A stretch of 12,645 nt of DNA from an uncultured bacterium (GTDB lineage Bacteria; Bacteroidota; Bacteroidia; Sphingobacteriales; Sphingobacteriaceae). Location of the stretch: the NCBI GenBank assembly GCA_903958995.1, contig CAJBVG010000102.1:1-12645 (forward strand), written 5' to 3'. The translations under genes and the position numbers were made by a program. Shown here piece after piece: positions 1 to 5,921 of this stretch. The notes beneath the pieces were generated by a model, which worked only from the letters and a program-made list of their open reading frames with translations, was not told where the DNA came from and did not search any database. How positions within the stretch are numbered: position 1 is the stretch's first letter; every line of letters begins with the position of its first letter.

Positions 1-55
1 AAAGAATGCAAGAAAATTCCAACAAGCCTTAACAAAACGCAAAATCATGCATTAG
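1..55 (+). CDS. possible 3' end of an upstream gene (partial)
   Basis: The reading frame starting at base 2 is open from the window edge to a TAG at 53-55 and would give a short basic C-terminus ending in KRKIMH. A strong terminator begins 26 bases later, which is what one expects after a gene end. The other two forward frames also stop nearby (TAA at 30-32, TGA at 94-96), so the frame is not certain, and the fragment is too short to name a family. Confidence 0.25.
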   Translation, partial: KNARKFQQALTKRKIMH

Positions 56-80
56 TATGCTCGTGTGCTCATATCAAATT

Positions 81-116
81 AAGCCCCGTATTGTGAAAGC
101 AATTACGGGGCTTTTT
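81..116 (+). terminator. intrinsic terminator of the upstream transcript
   Basis: A GC-rich hairpin is formed by AAGCCCCGTA (81-90) and its exact complement TACGGGGCTT (104-113), extended inward by TTG/CAA with one bulged base, and is followed by a T-rich run to 120. It lies upstream of the pyrR promoter at 173-180, so it most likely ends the gene that enters from the left. No PyrR-binding loop or competing antiterminator arm can be seen near it. Confidence 0.85.
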
Positions 117-127
117 ATTTCTATTTT

Positions 128-167
128 TTCGATAATTCGATAATTCGCCACTTCGATAATTCGATTT
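128..167. repeat. tandem octamer repeat, 5 units of TTCGATAA type
   Basis: Five 8-base units follow one another without gaps. TTCGATAA occurs at 128, 136 and 152, with the variants TTCGCCAC at 144 and TTCGATTT at 160. The block sits between the upstream terminator and the pyrR -7 box, covering where the -33 element should be. It resembles in kind, but not in unit sequence, the other short tandem repeats in this window. Confidence 0.8.
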
Positions 168-172
168 TTTCT

Positions 173-180
173 TATATTTG
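173..180 (+). promoter_or_regulatory. pyrR-pyrB promoter, -7 element
   Basis: TATATTTG matches the Bacteroidota -7 consensus TAnnTTTG exactly. No good TTG -33 element lies 17-23 bases upstream; the nearest candidate is a TTCG inside the octamer repeat at 152-155. Only 16 bases separate the box from the pyrR ATG, so the leader would be about 10 bases long, with no room for an attenuator. Confidence 0.6.
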
Positions 181-196
181 AAAAATTAATAAGCAA

Positions 197-751
197 ATGA
201 AGCAAGGAATCATACTCGGAAACCCGAAATTTGATATCACCATCAAACGTCTTTGCCATCAATTAATAGAAAGCCACAACGATTTTTCTGATTCTGTACT
301 CATTGGTTTACAACCACGTGGAATCTATTTAGCAAAAAGAATTCAAGAACAACTGCAAGCATTCTTGCCTAAAAAGGATATAAAACTAGGGAACTTAGAT
401 GTTACTTTTTTTAGAGATGACTTTCGCACTAGTGAGAAGTTACTATTAGCAAATTCTACTAGCATCGATTTTATTATCGAAAACAAAAAAGTGATTCTTA
501 TCGATGATGTATTATATACCGGCAGGACTATTCGCGCTGGCTTAGATGCTATGTTAGCATTTGGCAGACCATCTAAAGTAGAATTATTAGTATTAATTGA
601 CAGACGTTACACACGACACTTACCTATAGAGCCTGATTACATTGGCTTACAAGTAGATTCTATTTCATCAGAAAAAGTAATAGTGAAATGGAAAGAAACT
701 GAAGGTAAAGATGAAGTCGTTTTAGTAAAAGATATAATCGAAAAAAAATAA
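197..751 (+). CDS. pyrR: PyrR, pyrimidine operon regulator / uracil phosphoribosyltransferase
   Basis: This cytoplasmic protein of 184 residues has the usual length of PyrR. It belongs to the type I phosphoribosyltransferase fold: the PRPP-binding loop VILIDDVLYTGRT is at residues 99-111, the flexible-loop region lies around FFRDDFRT (71-78), and the stretch LIDRRYTRHLPIEPDYIG (133-150) is characteristic of PyrR rather than of hypoxanthine or uracil phosphoribosyltransferases. Members of the family convert uracil plus PRPP to UMP and, in Gram-positive bacteria, bind pyr mRNA leaders in a UMP-dependent way. It precedes pyrB by 4 bases, so the two are an operon. The ATG at 197 is the first in frame and sits 16 bases after a good -7 box. 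No PyrR-binding stem-loop is visible upstream, so how it regulates here, if at all, is open; it may act mainly as an enzyme or on another transcript. Confidence 0.93.
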   Translation: MKQGIILGNPKFDITIKRLCHQLIESHNDFSDSVLIGLQPRGIYLAKRIQEQLQAFLPKKDIKLGNLDVTFFRDDFRTSEKLLLANSTSIDFIIENKKVILIDDVLYTGRTIRAGLDAMLAFGRPSKVELLVLIDRRYTRHLPIEPDYIGLQVDSISSEKVIVKWKETEGKDEVVLVKDIIEKK

Positions 752-755
752 AGCA

Positions 756-1688
756 ATGCAAAAACTAAGTGTACGCCACTTGTTAGGAATAAAAGGGCTC
801 AAAGAAAATGATGTTCAATTAATACTCGAAACCGCCGATCATTTTAAAAACATTATTAACCGCCCCATTAAAAAAGTTCCTTCTCTACGTGACACTACTA
901 TTGCCAATATTTTTTTCGAAAACTCTACTCGCACCAAACTATCCTTTGAACTTGCACAAAAAAGATTATCTGCTGATGTAGTAAACTTTGCAGCTTCATC
1001 ATCATCAGTTAGTAAAGGTGAAACCCTAATCGATACTGTAAATAATATTCTTGCGATGAAGGTTGATATGGTAGTGATGCGTCACCCCTATCCAGGAGCT
1101 GCTGTGTTCCTTTCAAAACATATTAAAGCTAATATCATAAACGCTGGCGATGGAGCTCATGAGCACCCTACACAAGCCTTACTTGATGCGTACTCAATTA
1201 GAGAAAAACATGGTGATTTAGCGGGCAAGAAAATAGTCATCGTAGGCGACATCATGCACTCACGCGTTGCCCTATCCAATATCTTATGCTTACAATTATT
1301 AGGTGCACAGGTTAAAGTTTGTGGCCCGAGCACACTCATTCCTAAATACATTAGAAGTCTTGGTGTAGAAGTTGAATACGATTTACGCAAAGCACTAGAA
1401 TGGTGCGATGTAGCAAATATGCTTCGTATACAATTGGAACGACAAGACATAAAATATTTTCCTTCACTTAGAGAGTATGCGATGCTATACGGTTTAGATA
1501 AGCAACTACTCAACTCGCTAAGCAAAGAAATCACTATCATGCACCCTGGACCAATTAATAGAGGGGTAGAGATTACAAGTGATGTAGCCGATTCTAAACA
1601 GTCTATCATACTCGACCAAGTAGAAAATGGTGTAGCGGTTCGTATGGCTGTATTATACCTTTTAGCTGGCGGTCAAAATCCTGCGTAA
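756..1688 (+). CDS. pyrB: aspartate carbamoyltransferase, catalytic subunit
   Basis: The enzyme joins carbamoyl phosphate and L-aspartate to give N-carbamoyl-L-aspartate, the committed step of pyrimidine synthesis. The 310 residues match the normal catalytic chain. Visible motifs are the carbamoyl-phosphate loop FFENSTRTK (53-61, with STRT at 57-60), the 80s loop SVSKGET (84-90), the HPTQ motif (137-140), MLRIQLER (222-229, aspartate side) and HPGPINRG (263-270). All catalytic residues appear intact. It starts 4 bases after the pyrR stop. No regulatory subunit gene (pyrI) and no dihydroorotase gene lies next to it, so if it is allosteric the partner is elsewhere. No terminator follows it before the TonB-dependent receptor, although a 74-base gap separates them. 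Confidence 0.96.
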   Translation: MQKLSVRHLLGIKGLKENDVQLILETADHFKNIINRPIKKVPSLRDTTIANIFFENSTRTKLSFELAQKRLSADVVNFAASSSSVSKGETLIDTVNNILAMKVDMVVMRHPYPGAAVFLSKHIKANIINAGDGAHEHPTQALLDAYSIREKHGDLAGKKIVIVGDIMHSRVALSNILCLQLLGAQVKVCGPSTLIPKYIRSLGVEVEYDLRKALEWCDVANMLRIQLERQDIKYFPSLREYAMLYGLDKQLLNSLSKEITIMHPGPINRGVEITSDVADSKQSIILDQVENGVAVRMAVLYLLAGGQNPA

Positions 1689-1762
1689 TAATTCTTTTTT
1701 TTACTATTTGAGTGTCGTTATAATGAGTTTGAACTCTTATATTGCATCTTTTATTTTTAAAA

Positions 1763-4069
1763 ATGAACAAAAGAATTATTGTACTCTTAATGCTATGTTT
1801 TGGCATTAGTAAATTATACGCTCAACAAAGCAATGCTGTTTCTGAAATTCGTGGTTTTGTTTACGATAAAAAAACTGGCGAACCTATCATATTTACCAAC
1901 GTGTTTTTCGAAGGAACTACTATTGGGGTTGCAACCGATGTTAATGGATTTTATTCATTAACTAAAATCAAACCTGGTGTATACAAATTAGTTAGTACAG
2001 GTATTGGATATGATACCGTAAAAATGACTGTGAGATTAGCACCTAACCAAAAAGCTACTCAAAATTTATACTTATCAGAGCGAGCAGTAAATATGCGCGA
2101 CATTGATATTACTGCTGATAAAACAGAAGCAAAAACAGAAACAAAAGTTTCTGCAGTAAAAGTTACTCCTAAACAAATTACACAAATTCCATCTGTTGGT
2201 GGAGAACCCGATTTAGCTCAATACCTACAAGTATTACCTGGTGTAATATTCACCGGAGATCAAGGTGGACAATTATATATTCGTGGTGGATCCCCTATTC
2301 AAAACAAAGTATTATTGGATGGTATGGTAATTTATAATCCGTTTCACTCTATAGGTTTATATTCTGTTTTCGAAACGGACATTATTCGTAATGCAGAAGT
2401 ATATACTGGAGGTTTTGGTGCCGAATTTGGAGGAAGAATTTCGGCAGTTATGGATGTTACCACTCGCGATGGAAATAAAAAAAGATTAAGTGGTAAAGTG
2501 GCAAGTAATCCATTTACTTCAAAATTATTACTTGAAGGTCCATTGAAAAAATATAAAGAAGGCGAAGGAACTGCTTCATTTATTTTATCTGGAAGAACTT
2601 CGTATTTAGAAAAAACATCAAAAAGTATTTATAGTTATGTAGATACTGCTGGCTTACCCTATAACTTCAGCGACTTTTATGGAAAAGTTTCGTTGAATGG
2701 AGTGAATGGAAGTAAACTCAACTTGTTTGGTTTTAATTTTACCGACCAAGTGAAATACTCTGCTCCTGCTGCATTAAATTGGAACAGTGCTGGTGCTGGT
2801 GGCTCATTTGTATTAGTGCCTGATGAATCGTCTGTATTAATCGATGGAGCATTTGCGTATTCAAATTATAAAATTGAACAACCTCAATTAATTTCTACTC
2901 CACGTTATAGTGAGATAAGCGGATTTAATGCTGCATTAAACTTTACCTATTTCTATGGTAAAGATGAATTGAAGTATGGATTGGATATGTTAGGTTTTAA
3001 AACAGATTTCAAATTCACTAATGCATCAGGAGTTATAGTACAACAAAAACAATTTACTTCTGAAATTGCAACTTACTTCAAGTATAAATATTTACGTAAT
3101 CGATTAATTCTTGAACCTAGTATCCGTTTTCATTATTATGCTTCGCTCAATGAATTATCTATTGAACCACGTATGGCGACTAAATATGTGATTACGGAGA
3201 ATATAAGATTTAAAGGTGCTGCAGGACTCTATTCGCAAAATTTATTAAGTGCAACATCAGATAATGATGTGGTAAATTTATTTTATGGTTTTTTATCAGG
3301 ACCAGAAAACCTTCCCGAAACATTTAGAGGGAAAACTGTTAATACTTCTTTACAAAAAGCACGACATTTAGTTGGTGGATTCGAAATTGATTTATTTAAA
3401 TTCTTTACAGTAAATATTGAAGCGTACATCAAACAATTCAATCAACTAACCAATATCAATAGAGATAAAATATATCCGAATAATACACAATACCAAGATA
3501 AACCTGCTTACCAAAGAGAAGATTATATAGTAGAAGATGGTTCTGCAAAAGGGATTGATTTTACTATGAAATATGACCACAATGGATTATATGTTTGGAC
3601 CACCTATTCATTAGGCTATGTTAGTCGCAGAGACGAAGTTAGAACATACAACCCTCACTATGATCGTAGACATAACGTAAACATTGTTACTTCATATACA
3701 TTCGGTAAAGAGAAAACTTGGGAAATTGATGCACGTTGGAATTTAGGTTCTGGTTTCCCTTTCACACAAACACAAGGGTTCTACGAGAAAATTAAATTCA
3801 GCAATTTATTTGATGATTATACAAAAAACTCTGGGCAACTTGGAGTAATATATGGTACACTAAACAATGGTAGATTACCATGGTATCATCGATTAGACAT
3901 CAACATTAAAAAGCAATGGAAGCTTGGAGAATTCTCTAGATTAGAAATGAACTTAGGAGCAACAAATATCTATAATAGAGATAACTTATTTTACTTTGAT
4001 CGTTTAAGTAATTCAAGAAGATATCAATTACCTTTCTTACCAAGTTTAGGAGCGAATCTTACTTTTTAG
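1763..4069 (+). CDS. TonB-dependent outer-membrane receptor with carboxypeptidase-like N-terminal domain
   Basis: With the ATG at 1763 the product has 768 residues. A signal peptide (positive MNKR, hydrophobic core, cut after LYA at about residue 20) is followed by a carboxypeptidase-regulatory-like beta-sandwich (about 27-105, with the typical GEPIIFTNVFFEGTTIGVAT and D-NGFYSL pattern). Next come a linker, a plug domain (about 130-235, including LAQYLQVLPGV, YIRGGSP, LLDGMVIYNP and GGFGAEFGGRIS) and a long beta-barrel ending in a terminal phenylalanine, the usual Bam-recognised end. Such receptors import large or scarce ligands using TonB-ExbBD energy; the ligand cannot be told from sequence. 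No SusD-like partner is adjacent, so this is not a classical SusCD pair. An in-frame TTG at 1742 would add seven residues before the signal peptide and is less likely. Its own promoter is unclear; read-through from pyrB is possible. Confidence 0.92.
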   Translation: MNKRIIVLLMLCFGISKLYAQQSNAVSEIRGFVYDKKTGEPIIFTNVFFEGTTIGVATDVNGFYSLTKIKPGVYKLVSTGIGYDTVKMTVRLAPNQKATQNLYLSERAVNMRDIDITADKTEAKTETKVSAVKVTPKQITQIPSVGGEPDLAQYLQVLPGVIFTGDQGGQLYIRGGSPIQNKVLLDGMVIYNPFHSIGLYSVFETDIIRNAEVYTGGFGAEFGGRISAVMDVTTRDGNKKRLSGKVASNPFTSKLLLEGPLKKYKEGEGTASFILSGRTSYLEKTSKSIYSYVDTAGLPYNFSDFYGKVSLNGVNGSKLNLFGFNFTDQVKYSAPAALNWNSAGAGGSFVLVPDESSVLIDGAFAYSNYKIEQPQLISTPRYSEISGFNAALNFTYFYGKDELKYGLDMLGFKTDFKFTNASGVIVQQKQFTSEIATYFKYKYLRNRLILEPSIRFHYYASLNELSIEPRMATKYVITENIRFKGAAGLYSQNLLSATSDNDVVNLFYGFLSGPENLPETFRGKTVNTSLQKARHLVGGFEIDLFKFFTVNIEAYIKQFNQLTNINRDKIYPNNTQYQDKPAYQREDYIVEDGSAKGIDFTMKYDHNGLYVWTTYSLGYVSRRDEVRTYNPHYDRRHNVNIVTSYTFGKEKTWEIDARWNLGSGFPFTQTQGFYEKIKFSNLFDDYTKNSGQLGVIYGTLNNGRLPWYHRLDINIKKQWKLGEFSRLEMNLGATNIYNRDNLFYFDRLSNSRRYQLPFLPSLGANLTF

Positions 4070-4088
4070 ATATTGGATAAGAGACAAA

Positions 4089-4136
4089 GGACACTGGACT
4101 ATAGAAGTGTAGAACTATAGAAATGCGGAAATATGG
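4089..4136. repeat. degenerate tandem octamer repeat, 6 units
   Basis: Between the convergent receptor and lipoprotein genes the sequence reads as 8-base units: GGACACTG, GACTATAG, AAGTGTAG, AACTATAG, AAATGCGG and AAATATGG (starts 4089, 4097, 4105, 4113, 4121, 4129). The consensus is roughly AANTATAG. The register is clear but the units have diverged. A second, different repeat begins 4 bases later. Confidence 0.6.
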
Positions 4137-4140
4137 AAAC

Positions 4141-4168
4141 AATTTAAAATTTAAAATTTACAACTTAA
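4141..4168. repeat. tandem heptamer repeat, 4 units of AAYTTAR type
   Basis: Four contiguous 7-base units: AATTTAA at 4141 and 4148, AATTTAC at 4155 and AACTTAA at 4162. The next bases (AATTAGA) continue the pattern with one base missing and run into the TAA stop of the minus-strand lipoprotein gene (4171-4173). The same heptamer family, also with a C variant, occurs at 5882-5909 between arsR and arsM. Confidence 0.65.
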
Positions 4169-4170
4169 AA

Positions 4171-4740
4171 TTAGAAGCGGAGTCTGTAAATCATTCCATC
4201 TTTTCGATCGAAACGAATAATACCATATTCGGTACTGAAGAATATACGATAAATTAAATCGCTACGTGTATTCGTAGTATCTGCTAATTTAATTTCGTAA
4301 ACATTATTGAACTGGCTAGGTAATCGGAAGAATAAAGAATCGTGAAATTGAACTCTTGTGGTATCGTTCAAATTAAAATCATATCCCATCCATTTTATAC
4401 GTTCAGAAACTCCATCGATGTCGTTACTTTTCTTAATGGAGATTTGAAATCTGATAGAAGTATCAGTATTTGCAATAACTGTAGCTTTACCATAAGCAGG
4501 ATAATAACTATCGCAATTAGATTCTTCTAATTCGTCGGGTGGTAAGTTGCCGATGAAACGATCAGATACGTGTAAGTAAATTATTGAATCTGTATTGCCT
4601 ACATCATAAGTAATGTTTTGTCCACTCAAATAATGTAACAGCTTTAATTGCTCATCAGTAAAACTATCATACGTATTTGTAGACGTACAACAAGCTCCAA
4701 AGAAAATGGCAATTAGACCGATACCGAGTTTTTTAAACAT
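4171..4740 (-). CDS. hypothetical lipoprotein
   Basis: I do not recognise a family. The 189-residue product begins with MFKK, a hydrophobic stretch and a lipobox-like FGAC (C17, with a second cysteine at 18), so it is probably a lipoprotein exported across the inner membrane. The mature part is mostly beta-strand-like, with no transmembrane helix and no catalytic motif I can point to; the end of the form EYGIIRFDRKDGMIYRLRF (about 171-189) recalls other Bacteroidota lipoproteins of unknown role. It starts 25 bases after the stop of the ceramidase-like gene on the same strand, so the two are likely co-transcribed. No hairpin terminator follows; the short tandem repeats at 4089-4168 occupy that space. 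Confidence 0.75.
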   Translation of the reverse strand: MFKKLGIGLIAIFFGACCTSTNTYDSFTDEQLKLLHYLSGQNITYDVGNTDSIIYLHVSDRFIGNLPPDELEESNCDSYYPAYGKATVIANTDTSIRFQISIKKSNDIDGVSERIKWMGYDFNLNDTTRVQFHDSLFFRLPSQFNNVYEIKLADTTNTRSDLIYRIFFSTEYGIIRFDRKDGMIYRLRF

Positions 4741-4765
4741 TTGAATTTCAGTGTGTATTACAAAT

Positions 4766-5461
4766 TTAAGTAATATTTGATCGATTTAACAAATTATATT
4801 CGGATAAATTATATCGATAGATGTAAAGCAACATAAAGTTACCTGCCAAAGCACCAAAGGTATGCCATAAGAAATGTGTACCCATTTGTAATAAACCCCA
4901 TTGATCAGCTATTCTAAAAAACAACGCTATTATGAATGAAAAGAGTGCTAATGCTACATAAAGCCAATGTTTAAACTTCGACTTCATCAATAGTAAAACC
5001 GTTGGAATTATTACACCTAAGCCTATAATACCATAATTTACGTTCGCTCTTAGATTACCGTTCTGTTCGTGTATAAATTCCCATGAAAGACGGTCGCAGA
5101 TGAAAATAAGTAGAAAAAAGCCGATTGCATATATCCATGAATTCATCACTTTAAACATGAAATATATGGCTGTCATCATGCATAAAATCATAATCGGTAA
5201 CCAATCCATAAATAAGAATATGCTCGAATATCGAAAAGCATGGTAAATAAAACCTCCTATTCCACCTATCGATAATAATATTAACGATGAGGTTAAATAG
5301 GGAAATTTCATAAAACTCCCTTTTAATCGACCATACCAGTAAACCGACATGATTAAAAAAAATACGGTAGATAAAGTATTATAGGGCTCTACGATGCTTG
5401 CATTTACATTAGTTTCAGTGTAAATGGGACCACCATCGGGCAAAAGTTGCAATAAAATCAT
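4766..5461 (-). CDS. CREST-superfamily (alkaline-ceramidase-like) seven-helix membrane protein
   Basis: The 231 residues show about seven hydrophobic helices (near 30-46, 55-74, 82-103, 108-123, 141-158, 165-183, 195-215). The pattern of polar residues fits CREST hydrolases such as alkaline ceramidase: ETN (16-18) and EPYNTLS (25-31) at the N-terminus, GIGGFIYH (67-74, H74), MDWLP (85-89, D86) and THFLWH (195-200, H196 and H200 in the H-x3-H spacing). In human ACER3 three such histidines bind zinc. The serine four residues before the first histidine in ACER3 is a glycine here (G70), and the Asp lies 12 rather than 11 residues after H74, so the substrate and even activity may differ. Many Bacteroidota make sphingolipids, which would give a substrate, but this is inference. 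The gene diverges from arsR across a 60-base gap; a poor -7 match (TATATTTT, complement of 5467-5474) would leave almost no leader. Confidence 0.7.
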   Translation of the reverse strand: MILLQLLPDGGPIYTETNVNASIVEPYNTLSTVFFLIMSVYWYGRLKGSFMKFPYLTSSLILLSIGGIGGFIYHAFRYSSIFLFMDWLPIMILCMMTAIYFMFKVMNSWIYAIGFFLLIFICDRLSWEFIHEQNGNLRANVNYGIIGLGVIIPTVLLLMKSKFKHWLYVALALFSFIIALFFRIADQWGLLQMGTHFLWHTFGALAGNFMLLYIYRYNLSEYNLLNRSNIT

Positions 5462-5480
5462 CCCCTAAAATATAAAATTC

Positions 5481-5510
5481 TTGTACATTTCAATATTAAT
5501 CGTATATTTG
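5481..5510 (+). promoter_or_regulatory. arsR-arsM promoter
   Basis: TTG at 5481-5483, a 19-base spacer and TATATTTG at 5503-5510 match the Bacteroidota -33/-7 promoter. The ATG of arsR lies only 11 bases after the -7 box, so the mRNA would have a leader of a few bases at most. Confidence 0.75.
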
Positions 5511-5518
5511 CGATATAC
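5502..5518. promoter_or_regulatory. candidate ArsR operator
   Basis: A perfect inverted repeat, GTATAT (5502-5507) and ATATAC (5513-5518), is separated by five bases and covers the whole -7 box of the arsR promoter. Bound repressor here would block RNA polymerase directly, the usual autoregulation of ArsR proteins. Only 6 bases per arm match and the sequence is AT-rich, so some chance remains that it is accidental. Confidence 0.55.
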
Positions 5519-5521
5519 ATT

Positions 5522-5854
5522 ATGGCACTAAACAAAAAAGACTTATTTGATGACATTGATATTCAACTTGCTGACATGGCAAAATGTTTATCACATCCCG
5601 CTCGTATTAAAATTTTAAAAATTTTAGCGGAGAAAGACACTTGCATTTGTGGCGAAATTGTAGAAATACTACCTCTAGCCCAAGCAACAGTTTCACAACA
5701 CTTAACCGAATTAAAAAAAGCGGGTTTAGTGAAAGGAAGCATAGATGGAGCAAAGTCGTGCTATTGTATTGACTGGGATAACTTCAAAAAATTTGAAGGG
5801 TTTATTGGAACATTTGTGAATCATATCAATGATAATCCGAGTAGTTGCTGTTAG
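5522..5854 (+). CDS. arsR: ArsR-family metalloregulatory repressor
   Basis: A 110-residue winged-helix protein of normal ArsR/SmtB length. The dimerising N-terminal helices carry SHPARIKILKIL (24-35). The metal-site motif DTCICGEIV (39-47) supplies C41 and C43, the place of the ELCVCD motif of arsenite-sensing ArsR. The recognition helix is AQATVSQHLTELKKAGLV (53-70) and the wing ends in AKSCYCID (77-84) with C80 and C82; C109 and C110 close the chain. In this family As(III) or Sb(III) binding to the CxC pair releases the operator. It lies 67 bases upstream of arsM, which supports arsenic as the signal. The inverted repeat at 5502-5518 is its likely site. Zn or Cd sensing cannot be excluded on motif alone. 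Confidence 0.9.
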   Translation: MALNKKDLFDDIDIQLADMAKCLSHPARIKILKILAEKDTCICGEIVEILPLAQATVSQHLTELKKAGLVKGSIDGAKSCYCIDWDNFKKFEGFIGTFVNHINDNPSSCC

Positions 5855-5881
5855 CTGGTGACAGTGACTGGTAACTGGTAA
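5855..5881. repeat. short CTGGTRA heptamer repeat after arsR
   Basis: Starting on the base after the arsR stop: CTGGTGA (5855), a six-base CAGTGA (5862), and CTGGTAA at 5868 and 5875. It runs directly into a second heptamer repeat at 5882. Confidence 0.65.
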
Positions 5882-5909
5882 AATTTAGAATTTAGAACTT
5901 AGAATTTAG
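5882..5909. repeat. tandem heptamer repeat, 4 units of AAYTTAG
   Basis: AATTTAG at 5882, 5889 and 5903 and AACTTAG at 5896, with no gaps. It is the same heptamer family as at 4141-4168. The block ends 12 bases before the arsM ATG, so it lies in the arsR-arsM mRNA and in the place of the ribosome-binding region. Confidence 0.75.
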
Positions 5910-5921
5910 AACTTTTTAAAG

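Noticed and set aside
81..116. Hairpin as a PyrR-controlled attenuator
   Set aside because: It is upstream of a good -7 box for pyrR and has no PyrR-loop or antiterminator partner in bases 1-80.
128..167. Tandem repeats as a CRISPR array
   Set aside because: Units are 7-8 bases with no spacers and no cas genes nearby; this holds for all the arrays in the window.
1157..1609. Long open frame on the minus strand inside pyrB
   Set aside because: It lies wholly within a gene with intact catalytic motifs, and its translation shows no domain or signal; it is a shadow of the pyrB codons.
1742..1762. TTG start seven codons upstream of the receptor ATG
   Set aside because: It would put extra residues (MHLLFLK) before a normal signal peptide that already begins well with MNKR at the ATG at 1763.
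5467..5474. Promoter of the ceramidase-like gene (TATATTTT on the minus strand)
   Set aside because: The last base misses the consensus and the box lies 5 bases from the ATG, leaving no leader; too weak to list as a feature.
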